Below, one piece after another: positions 10,417 to 19,458 of a stretch of 64,000 nt of DNA. Source of the DNA: Pythium myriotylum (taxonomy: Eukaryota; Oomycota; Peronosporomycetes; Pythiales; Pythiaceae); assembly GCA_023091665.1 (NCBI GenBank), contig JALJCQ010000012.1:3596001-3660000 (forward strand), read 5' to 3'. The position numbers and the translations under genes were made by a program. Under the pieces are notes generated by a model. The model was not told the origin of the DNA, did no database searches, and saw only the letters and a list, made by a program, of their open reading frames with translations. Within the stretch, counting starts at the first letter, position 1. Every line of letters begins with the position of its first letter.

Positions 10417-11689
10417 TCACGAAGTTTTTGTGGGGTAAATGAAGCCAGCATCTTGGTAGCGACCTTCCCTGCAGCGCTTACACAGCTCTCTATACTCAAG
10501 GCACACTGATGAGTTTGCCCATATGACAAAGTTGTGGTTTTGCTTGACCTGTATGAGAAGTTCTGCAGAAGAATCGGTCGCCACAGGAATCATGTGCATG
10601 AACTTCATCAGCATAGTTGCGCATTGACCGTGAGACGGGTCTTCTACTTACGTGGTTGCCTACAACAGTATACATCCATGAGCGTTACCAAGTGACAAAA
10701 CGAGGACTGAAGACATACCGCAAGTCCCGCAGGTCCAATCTCCCTGCTCACAAAAAGGGATTAGATCAACCACCAAAACACTTCCTTGAGACCTACCGGC
10801 CACCACGACATATGTGGTGGTTGCTTGCCGTCGTCTAGAGTCGGAACCTAGAGCCAGAACATATTCCTCAGAGAACATTGCACGTTCTCCTACCCTTCAC
10901 TTACATCATCGGGCGGAGGAGGAGGAGGATGTGTCGCAATCCTCGATGGATTGTTTTGGCGCGACTGCTCGAAAAGCCTTCTGTAGTCAAGTGGAGCGGG
11001 ATCTCGCTTGAGTTGGGTGCTGAGCGTGCCTTGAGCGTCATCTCTTCTTCCCGATGCAATGACGTCGTCGCTGAATATACGTCAGTAGAGAGGCGGAGTA
11101 TCGACTGGTACGATACCCACCAGCTCTTGTGTTCGCACCCATCCGACGGGAAGTCACTCAGACGCACGAGTCCGTGATACTGCTTGAGCACCGGAAGCTC
11201 GTCGTCTTCAGAGTCGGTATCGCTGCTGCTGCTCGACGAAGTCCCAACTTCATGGGGCTCGCGGCCTCCTGCATGAAGCTTCTTTGTGCCCCTCAGCAAC
11301 CCACTCGTAACTCTCGGAACCGCCACTCCTCTCGCTCTTTGCTTGCGCTTCATCATAAACGCCAGATCCGCCGGTGTCACCTCCCAAATCGAGCCACTCT
11401 TCACGCTTCGACACTGCTTCATGCCCCAGATCCTGTCCCACGCGTGGTCGCCATCTCTGCCACCACCGTCAAGCTCCTTGCGACTCTCGTTCACTCTGAC
11501 AAGCGAGTCTTTCTCGCTCGCAGCTCTCGCCTCGCTCGTGGTCTTGCTCGCGCTCGCGGCGACGTGGCGCGACGCCACCAACTGGCGACGCAGCGGTGGC
11601 GGCGCGCAGCCGAACGCTCCGTAGGGAAACCACGGCGGCGCGCTGAGGCGCATGGCGCTGAGCGGCGGCGGAGGCAGCGGCGGGTACAT
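10417..11689 (-). CDS. Zinc-finger protein, RanBP2-like, five-exon model
   Basis: Exons on the minus strand are 11689-11121, 11070-10905, 10743-10719, 10659-10652 and 10548-10417. Together they make 900 nt and 299 aa with one continuous frame. The N-terminus is Pro-rich (MYPPLPPPPLSAMRL), the middle is basic then Ser/Asp-rich (SSSSSSDTDSEDDE), and a Pro run (HPPPPPPDD) precedes the finger. The finger begins GDWTCGTCG and ends in YRELCKRCREGR. The W-x-C-x2-C start and C-x2-C end resemble RanBP2-type fingers, but the loop is longer than usual and has an extra Cys. All introns are GT-AG (50, 161, 59 and 103 nt); intron 1 has a good branch site (CTGAC). Exon 4 is an 8-nt microexon. Function is unknown; RNA or ubiquitin binding is typical of the family. 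Confidence 0.6.
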
Positions 11690-11758
11690 GGCGGCAGGAG
11701 GACGGCGGAAGGGAGAGTGAAGGCAAGGGGGCACTTCAACTCGGAGACCATCACTCTG
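11450..11758 (-). repeat. 309-bp segment duplicated at 17021-17329 (copy 1)
   Basis: This block covers the upstream flank and the first roughly 80 codons of the zinc-finger gene. It recurs in the same orientation 5.57 kb away with only a handful of substitutions. The match starts and stops sharply inside exon 1, so copy 1 is the source and copy 2 a fragment. The two copies bracket the Roco gene. Confidence 0.85.
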
Positions 11759-12479
11759 GGTGGTGGTGGTGTAAACCCGGATCGGAGACGACCATCATTC
11801 TGATGTGTTGCAGAGAAAAGACGGTTGACGGAAAGTGGTCGAGGGATGAAGGATACGGAGGAAACAAGGTGGGGTGGTGGCGCGTTGAACCCCCCGACTC
11901 GGATACGGTCGACACCGTGATGGAAACGAATTGGGCTGTTGCATTCGTGTTGGTTTTGCTGAAGAAGCGTTCACAAAAAAGTCAAATAATGATGACGACG
12001 TAGACACGATACGGATGTGTGTGGGTGAGAAGACCCTCCCGCCATCCGACCCGTTCGTACTTGACACTCCGACGAACGGGCGCCGCAAAACAGAATCTTC
12101 TTCGTCTCGGGTCAAGTGGATTGGCTGCATGGGCTCAGATGACGAGAAATGGAGGAGGGTGCAGATCTTCGAAAACTCATGTGCAATGTATAGGGTGCGT
12201 CAACCAGGACAACTCACTCGAGCATTGTGCCGTCTCCAGCGTCGGAGGCGCAGTCGCGACAAAGCATCGAGAAGAATATATGTGAAGTATTCGTGCGTGA
12301 AACCATGGCAGGCTCTCATGTCACGCAATCAGGTCGTCCTCATTAACACAATCCTTGTTCATATTTCCAAAATGACTTAGTACTGAACTGGACTTTGCTA
12401 GTCTATTCGTTAAAACAAGCGGGCTAGCCATCAGAAAGTTCCCAGTGTCTGTGACCGTGGAGAAGGAGATGGTCGACGG
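11759..12479. other. Intergenic spacer
   Basis: Presumed promoter side of the zinc-finger gene and nothing else recognised. Short ORFs of 60-150 codons lack any motif. Confidence 0.4.
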
Positions 12480-12640
12480 TCGGTGCAGTGTCTGTCTCGG
12501 GCCGCTCGTCTCGAGAAGGGAGGTATGCTCATCGATGTCTTCTGGAGATATGTTGATGGAGCCTCAACCAATATCTCCCAGCTGTCTACTCCAAGGTCTC
12601 GTACGCCAAGAGCTGGATCCAGTCGCCACAGAATTCATAC
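12480..12640 (+). pseudogene. Decayed C-terminus of a trypsin-like protein
   Basis: Three fragments in three successive frames line up with the end of a chymotrypsin-fold protein: GPLVS, then LIDVFWRYVDGASTN, then PAVYSKVSYAKSWIQS. The last matches NSPAVYSKVSFIKGWIQS in the intact homologue at 17961-18722. At least two frameshifts separate the pieces, and no upstream exons are visible. It is a relic of a former tandem family member about 5.4 kb upstream of the surviving gene. Confidence 0.65.
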
Positions 12641-13622
12641 ACGTTGTCTTCCCCACGATGCTGGCGCCGAAGAAGGGAACCCTCGCTCGATAGTTGGTTC
12701 GCATCGTCAGGCGTCGACTCTGGTGGACTGCGCTCGAAATGAATGAGTGAATGAACTGCGTGGATCGGGATCCGAGGCTATGGCGTTGTGGCGACGAATC
12801 GCTTGCAGAAGAATTTCCTTGACAGAAAAAGCAACTCTCTTTCAGTTTACATTTCATGCCGGAGGTGAATATAGTGGTCAGTGATGTCCTGATAGCAAAG
12901 TCTGGATTCTCAGAGAATGAAAATCCAAATACAGTAAAAGTGGCGTGAGGAGGTGCAACGTGCGGTGCTTCGGTGGCTGTCCATCAACTCGACTCGAGTC
13001 GCGAGGACTTCAAATCTGAGGCCGTGAGTCAAATGATGAAGGAAGAACGTGACTTCACCTCGAGTCGGCGCGTTTGATCTGTCGAAAAACGAAGCGTTTT
13101 GGCCATTGCGCGTTCTATCGCGAAAGTAATGCCACAACCAAAATCGTCTGAAATGAACAGTTAGCAGCATTCCGATAACAGCAAGGAAAGTTGGAAACTT
13201 CGTTCGGTCCTTCGAAAACCCCAACAAAAAGATTCCATTCTCTCTCGCCCCCATTCACCGGTGCTCACAATCAAACCAACAAACGCAAAACCGCGTCCAC
13301 AGCCTTATCAGGCGAAAGCAAAAGACGGAACCGTCACTTAAGTAGCTGAGCTCGATCTTGGTGCGCTTGTCGAAGAATCTGCCTCTTAACGGGCGACAGA
13401 TAAATCGCCAATCCTCTCTACTCTATTTTTGCGATTGCAAATGAGACGACGAGAAATGCATTACTGAACCCAACGGAGGAAAAGGAAGCAGCGAGTTGTG
13501 GTTGCTGATGTGCAGAATCCAGTTCGAGTCAGAGCTTGAAGTAGTGTTAAGTGCGGATCTCATGGCGCGATAAGTTCGGTTTCTCTCAGCTCTTTCTCTT
13601 TCGTCACTTCATCGAGTGGAAA
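12641..13622. other. Intergenic spacer before the Roco gene
   Basis: About 1 kb with no supported gene. The region immediately upstream of 13623 should contain the Roco promoter; no clear core element was identified. Confidence 0.4.
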
Positions 13623-16600
13623 ATGGGAAACAAGCAGTCGAGAGAAACGTTTCTCGATGCGAGCGAAAGCGGAAACGTGGAGATTGTGCGCGAGTATCTC
13701 AAGAGAGGAGAAGACGTCGACGCGAGTGACGAGGTGCGGATGCGGTTTTAGGAGGGAGACGAGAGGGAGGAAGCGAGCTGACGCGAGAGTTTAGGATAGA
13801 GCGACAGCGTTGCATTTGGCATCATCGTATGGCCACGTTGAGGTCGTGAAGCTGCTGCTTGAGGCAGGATGCAACAAAGAGGCTCAAACCAAGGTACGTG
13901 TCTGTGTCGTGAGAGGACGGTCGTTCTTCCGCGCGCTGTGTGAGGACACGTCTACGGGAGTGTATTGGGATTAGTATTGATATGATCTCTTTATGGCGAT
14001 ATGCTGGGTTAGACTGGATCAACATCGTTGCATTTGGCATCATCGTATGGCCACGTTGAGGTCGTGAAGCTGCTGCTTGAGGCAGGATGCAACAAAGAGG
14101 CTCAAACCAAGGTACGTGTCTGTGTCGTGAGAGGACGGTCGTTCTTCCGCGCGCTGTGTGAGGACACGTCTACGGGAGTGTATTGGCATTCGAATTGACA
14201 TGATTTCTTTTGTGTCGATGTGCTGGGTTAGACTGGATCAACATCGTTGCATGAGGCATCAAGGTGTGGCCACGTTGAGGTCGTGAAGCTGCTGCTTGAG
14301 GCAGGATGCAACAAAGAGGCTCAAACCAAGGTACGTGTCTGTGTTGTAAGTGGGCGGATGATCATGCGCGCGCTGGCAGCTAGATACGTCGATGGGAGTG
14401 TGTTGGGATTCGTATTAATATGATTTCTTTTGTGTCGATGTGCTGGGTTAGGATGGACGGACGCCGTTGCATTGTGCATCAAGTAAAGCCGAGGCTAAGG
14501 TCGTTAAGCTTTTGCTGAGAGCAAATTGTAGCCTTCACGTAGTTGACGACGTAAGCAAATCGCAAACCGCAAATCGCCAAATATCGGACCATGTCTCACT
14601 CACGTCGTGTGTGCAGCGTGGGCGAATGCCATTACATGTTGCTATCGCTAGCACGGGAAGATTTGGCCAGACCAGAAGCGCGGATGACAACACGTTGGAA
14701 GTTCTGCAGGCGCTTGTAGTGTACGGTGCCAAGTGGGACGAACAGTGCGAGACGATGGTAGCCTCCGATGAAACCTTGCCAGAAGCGTCAGCTTTGAAGC
14801 TTTGTGTTGATCTCTGGGGACGTGAACTGAAGAATGGGGGGAATCTAACCAAAATCCCGCTTCAAGTGATCCAACGCGGTGTCGACGCCACTCGGACATA
14901 CATTAGAGAGCTCCTCAAGTCGAAGTTGAAGCTTTTTCGATCGAAACTTGGCATTATTGGCGCAAGCAACTCGGGGAAAACCAGCATCTCCAAGTCGATC
15001 GTAACCTTGACGCCGTCGCTCGAGCATATAGACAACCGCACGGTCGCTATCGACCACTATCCACACCTCTTCAAAGACGGCGATAAGAGCTACGAGTTCA
15101 CGATATGGGACTTTGCCGGCCAAGACGTGTATCAACCTGTCCACGCGATGTTCTTCACAAAACGCACGATTTACATCTTGTGTATCGACATGCATTCGTA
15201 CGGTGTGGCATTTAAGCAAGCTACGCTTCTCGCCGACTACGATTGTCAAGTGGATCCTTTCATGGATGAGGTAGTGGATAAGAAGATCTTGAAGTGGATT
15301 CGACTGATTATCGCTCGTCAGTCGGATGCCGAGTTTGTGTTCGTGGCGACGAAGACGGACAAGGTGGATGCGAGTTCGCGACACGCCAAGGCTGCTCAGT
15401 CGGATCTCGAGGAGCGTCTCAAGCAGTACGTGTCTCAGACGAACCAGGAGCTTCAACAGGCATTGAACGAAGCGCAAAAGCCAGATGGAATACATCGAAA
15501 GACAACAGAGACCCGTGGATTCTCCGCTAAACAACTCGAGAAATTGCAAGGAACGATCAAGCGTCTTCTCCAACACGAATGGGTGAGGGTGAGTTGCGTC
15601 GACGCAGAGTCGATCAAAGCTGCGAGGACCAAGATCGAAGAGGTTGTCGTTGCAAGCAACTGCAGCGTTTTGATGCCTGAGAGCTACGTTGCAGCTCTGG
15701 AGTTCGTTCGTGGCATCCGCAGCCACTCACCATCCACAGACGCTCTATCGCGTGTGCAAGCAACTTTTGTGAACGTCGATGAGTTTGTCAAGCGACTTCA
15801 CGATAATCACCCCGACATCGATGTTGACACGTGTCGACAGATTCTCCGGACACTGCACGACCTCGGCGACGTATTGTGGTACGAGGGCCTTGGCATTGAG
15901 AGACTTCAGCGCGAAGTGATCTTGGATCCGATGCTGCTCATCGACTTCCTTCGTCCGATTGCTGACCACAAGTTCACGAGCGAAGTGATGACTCACGACA
16001 CTCTGAAGTCCAAGCCGTTATGGCTTCATCTGGACCGAGCATTCATGCTCACGGTGAAGCAGTTGTTGCGAGAGTTCAATCTCGTGCACATAAAAGGCCA
16101 GGGAGAGATGCAATGGGATTCCGATCTTCTGGTGCCAGCATCATGGAGGTCGATTATTCCTTCGTCGTTGCGTTTCGGCGGCCAATTACTATCGTATGAG
16201 TTCACGGAGATAGCCAAACAAGTTCGACTCGTGTCCAGAAGAGCTGACCGTCTGGCAATTACAGTCAATGTGCAATGGGAATACCATTTTCTGAGCTTAC
16301 TACCCGAATCGGTCTTCGATCAAATCGTGATCGCGAGCCACAACTCACTCGACGATCGTCAAGTTGGACCGGACTGGATCTTGTATCACACGAAAGGCGT
16401 GTTTGCGTGCCGCATCGTCATCTCGCGACATCGCAAAACAAAGGAACGTATCATCCGACTCGAAGCTGTTGCAGGAGTTTCACGTGATAAGCAAGCAGAC
16501 TTGTGGGCGTTGTTTAAGCGGCTCTGTATGTCACTGGAGAGAGTGTTGCGTTGTTTCGGAGGACTCGCCGTCTCGCGCCATGTGCGGAAGGACTCGGGTG

Positions 16601-16716
16601 AGATGCTGAATCTGTATCAAGTTGTTGACGACTGGCTGGAGACGAGGATGATCGTCAAATGGCTTCCTCCGACTTTGGACTGGTATGACGAACTGCGGAA
16701 GGAGGCGGAGACCTAG
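13623..16716 (+). CDS. Ankyrin-Roc-COR (Roco) GTPase without kinase
   Basis: Six exons: 13623-13733, 13795-13893, 14013-14111, 14232-14330, 14452-14550 and 14617-16716, giving 868 aa. It starts MGNKQSRE, with Gly2 and Ser6 as in N-myristoylation signals, so membrane anchoring is likely. Exons 2-5 are each exactly 99 nt, phase 0, and encode one 33-residue ankyrin repeat (for example ALHLASSYGHVEVVKLLL). Exon 6 holds a Roc domain: P-loop GASNSGKT at 284-291, WDFAGQ near 334 (DxxG), and TKTDK near 414. The COR domain follows (LHDLGDVLWYEG, VILDPMLLIDFLRPI). No kinase is fused, unlike LRRK-type proteins. Roco proteins dimerise through COR and hydrolyse GTP; the ankyrins probably bind a partner. 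A 66-nt intron precedes exon 6. Confidence 0.85.
13795..14451 (+). repeat. Tandem exon-intron repeat encoding ankyrin units
   Basis: Three units of about 218-220 bp, each one 99-nt ankyrin exon plus its following intron (119, 120 and 121 nt), are nearly identical. Even the introns share GTACGTGTCTGTG starts and GTGCTGGGTTAG-type ends. Exons 2 and 3 differ by only three or four residues at their start. Intron identity implies recent unequal crossing-over. All units are phase 0 and a multiple of three, so gain or loss keeps the frame. Confidence 0.9.
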
Positions 16717-17020
16717 GTAATAAACGCGATGTTAACGACTGTCATTGGTTTCTCAAGCCATTCAAAAACGCGAGCCATTGCAGTTTATCGCCTTGACTAC
16801 TTTTGGCGTTTTCTGACACTAGAGCCTTTCTTCAGATCTGGGTTCATCGAGCAGAGCCACTCTTGCTGGATTGGCGAGGGGGGGACGACAGATGGTTATG
16901 TCAATGCAATAGTGAGCAAAATAATATGTCCAACAAATGACATCTCATTCCTCAAGTCTCTCTCTCATAGTCACAGACGGAGTCGTTCAAAAGCCAGATT
17001 GTCACATCCTTTGCGAGGCC
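16717..17020. other. Intergenic spacer
   Basis: The 3' flank of the Roco gene. Nothing recognised. Confidence 0.4.
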
Positions 17021-17329
17021 GCCATCTCTGCCGCCACCGTCAAGCTCCTTGCGACTCTCGTTCACTCTGACAAGCGAGTCTTTCTCACTCGCAGCTCTCG
17101 CCTCGCTCGTGGTCTTGCTCGCGCTCGCGGCGACGTGGCGCGGCGCCACCAACTGGCGACGCAGCGGTGGCGGCGCGCAGCCGAACGCTCCGTAGGGAAA
17201 CCACGGCGGCGCGCTGAGGCGCATGGCGCTGAGCGGCGGCGGAGGCAGCGGCGCGTACATGGCGGCAGGAGGACGGCGGAAGGGAGAGTGAAGGCAAGGG
17301 GGCACTTCAACTCGGAGACCATCACTCTG
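17021..17329 (-). pseudogene. Truncated duplicate of zinc-finger exon 1 (copy 2)
   Basis: Carries the promoter-proximal flank and the start of the zinc-finger ORF (MYAPLPPPPLSAMRL) on the minus strand, then runs into unrelated sequence right after the GGGRDG codons. No later exons are present, so it cannot make the finger. It matches 11450-11758 over its full 309 bp. Confidence 0.85.
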
Positions 17330-17960
17330 ATGGGATGATTTGGCCACAAGTTATCAAAACACGGTAGAGTTCTGGCTATACCAGGTACAAAGAAGGATGG
17401 TTCGAGCGGCTGGCTGTTGGAACCGGTCATTCTGATGAGTTTTCGAGTCCGCGACAGAACAGGGTCCTATTGATCAAGATATGGACACTAAACGGTGCGA
17501 TTGAGGCGTTGAAGGGCGCTCTCCTTTGCAGGACTGTTGTTTTGATGCAATCCATCTGCGTACTCAGCTCTCGGTGCGTATAGCTGTGCTTGATGACTCG
17601 AGTCTTTTTTTCTTTCAACTGAACAGAAATCTAGGATTCCCAGGTCTAGAAAAATCCACCGGTGCATAGCGGTAATCGGTGATTTGTCAAAACCAAGTGA
17701 AGATCTCGCATGAGCCAGGTGCTTTCCTTTCCCGTCTTTTTGGTTGAAGTTCGGAATGGTCAAAGATACACATGCAACGACATATGCGCTACCTGGAAGT
17801 CTGAAACTTACCACTCAGCTGAGGCTGCGCACAAGTTTGAACCACAACGAAAACAGGAGTCCACACGACTGTAGTTGAAGATCATCCTTATTGCCGAATT
17901 CATCACAGCTCTCACTTCGCGATTCGTCGCCAAACCAACAAGCGCGCCCGAAACCTCACC
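17330..17960. other. Intergenic spacer and protease-homologue promoter
   Basis: No gene recognised. The stretch ends in the leader of the protease homologue; the start context is CTCACCATGAAG. A TTCATCACAGCTCTCACTTC stretch near 17898-17917 has the pyrimidine-rich CA pattern expected of an oomycete initiator, but this is weak. Confidence 0.35.
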
Positions 17961-18722
17961 ATGAAGATCCTCCACGTTCTCGTCGCTACCGTAGCTGCTC
18001 TTGCCAGCGGCGACGCCCAGGCCAACAACCGCGAGCTTGTCATCGGTGGCACCGACGTCATCGATGGCACCAGGACCTACACGGTCGCACTGGAGAGATC
18101 GGATTATCTTGTTTGCGCTGGCGTGCTCATCTCTCCCACTCACGTGCTCACGACCGCGAGGTGCGTCCGTGTCAGCGCCAGCACTACTGTCTACATCGGC
18201 TCGGCATCTCTTGGACGAGATATCCCCGAGACCATGATAGTTGTCGAGGACGCAACTATGCACCCGAGTTATAACCCAAGCACGAATAACTATGACTACG
18301 CTATCCTCGAGCTCCCCGCGCCGTCCGCGTTCCCGCCAGTTAAGCTCTATTCGGCCGATTCGAGTACCTTTGCCGGCCAGAACGCAACTGTCATGGGCTG
18401 GGGCGCGACCGCCTATGACGGCGTTTCCTCGACCGAACTGAAGAGATCCGAAGTCCCTGTGATCACAGATGCCCAATGCAAGGCCGTTTTACCGATCACT
18501 TCGAGCCAACTCTGCACTGCCTACGTGGGAGGTAAGGGTCCGTGCAGCGGCGACGGGGGCGGACCTCTTGTCCTCGAGCGGGCTGCGGGGGATGTGCTCG
18601 TCGGTGTCGTTTCGTTGACCTTGAAGTGCGGCACCAGCGCGAATTCCCCGGCTGTTTACTCCAAAGTCTCATTCATCAAGGGCTGGATCCAGTCGTTGGC
18701 ACCTACGTCCGTGTGGGTTTAA
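17961..18722 (+). CDS. Secreted trypsin-fold pseudo-protease (glucanase-inhibitor-like)
   Basis: 253 aa with a clean signal peptide (MKILHVLVATVAALASGDAQA), so it is secreted. The chymotrypsin fold is clear: VIGG at 27-30, LTTARC at 63-68, YDYAIL around Asp112, CSGDGGGPL at 195-203, and PAVYSKVSFIKGWIQ near the end. Two of three catalytic residues are replaced: the His position of LTAAHC is Arg67 and the nucleophile of GDSGG is Gly199. Asp112 remains. No Arg or Lys directly precedes VIGG, so zymogen cleavage is also unlikely. This is the pattern of oomycete glucanase inhibitor proteins, which bind plant endo-beta-1,3-glucanases in the apoplast and block release of elicitor oligosaccharides; that target is inferred from the family. 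A decayed paralogue lies at 12480-12640. Confidence 0.8.
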   Translation: MKILHVLVATVAALASGDAQANNRELVIGGTDVIDGTRTYTVALERSDYLVCAGVLISPTHVLTTARCVRVSASTTVYIGSASLGRDIPETMIVVEDATMHPSYNPSTNNYDYAILELPAPSAFPPVKLYSADSSTFAGQNATVMGWGATAYDGVSSTELKRSEVPVITDAQCKAVLPITSSQLCTAYVGGKGPCSGDGGGPLVLERAAGDVLVGVVSLTLKCGTSANSPAVYSKVSFIKGWIQSLAPTSVWV

Positions 18723-18860
18723 TCAAGCGTGTGGACGCGGACTGAGTGTATGAGGCCTGGGTGTGGATATTTTGCATGCCATTTATCTCAACACTGGGAT
18801 CTGGCTTCATAGAGTCTACTCTTGCCGGACTTTAAGGGGAGTTGATCGTATCCTCTAGAC

Positions 18861-18940
18861 TGTGACGCAGCCAGAAAAGAATGGCTCGCGTCAGAAGGGT
18901 TAGGCAACGACCTTGATTTGGTTTCAGTATATTATACTGG
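18861..18940 (+). repeat. Gypsy B 5' LTR, left part
   Basis: First 80 bp of the 488-bp LTR, cut after ACTGG by insertion of Gypsy A. It corresponds to 32578-32657 in the intact 3' LTR. Confidence 0.95.
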
Positions 18941-19253
18941 GTGTAACGGGCGCAGATCCGTTACACAGCGTCGAGACCCCTGTCCCGACGCTCAGATTGG
19001 GCTCTTGACTTGACGGTAAATTGGACTCTGCATTGAGAGGTCCAGACATCTCTGGACCTCATTAAACCTACTCTGGTGTCCCTAATAAAACCTATGTATG
19101 CGGTGTCGTCCTCTGATAGGATGAAATCTCAGAGAATTTCCACCAATGGAAATGCAACAAGAACACACGCGCCTCTGACCAATCAGAGACACGGGAGGGA
19201 CAACTCTCTCTTATAGAACCTACTCTCTTGTAATGGGCTGTGGGCCCATTACA
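18941..19253 (-). repeat. Gypsy A 3' LTR
   Basis: About 313 bp, identical by eye to 26342-26654. Both ends are short inverted repeats: TGTAACGG...CCGTTACA at the low end and TGTAATGGG...CCCATTACA at the high end. A hairpin GAGGTCCAGA-CATC-TCTGGACCTC is at 19037-19060. Two ATTGG (reverse CCAAT) boxes and CTATAAGAG on the minus strand could form the promoter. Confidence 0.95.
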
Positions 19254-19458
19254 TCATCCCCCTCTTCAAGAACTGACCAACGGGAAGTCAACCCAAGGGA
19301 CGAGGACACGGAGCGCGCACGAGCGGGTGCGCGCGCTTTCTTCAACGGGCGATCCCGGCGCACCCGGGATCAGGCAGTTAGGCGAGAGCGCCGGCGGAAG
19401 CCAGCGCAGCCTTCAATCTTCTTCGGACGGCACCAAGACACCCAGACGTCTAGGCGCG

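Noticed and set aside
10901..11734. Zinc-finger gene as a single 277-aa exon
   Set aside because: It starts at GTG and ends in translated intron; splicing at 11120-11071 and further introns gives a coherent product with a finger.
13795..14451. Ankyrin units as a tandem-satellite artefact
   Set aside because: Each unit has intact splice sites and a 33-residue ankyrin repeat in phase, so it is part of the gene.
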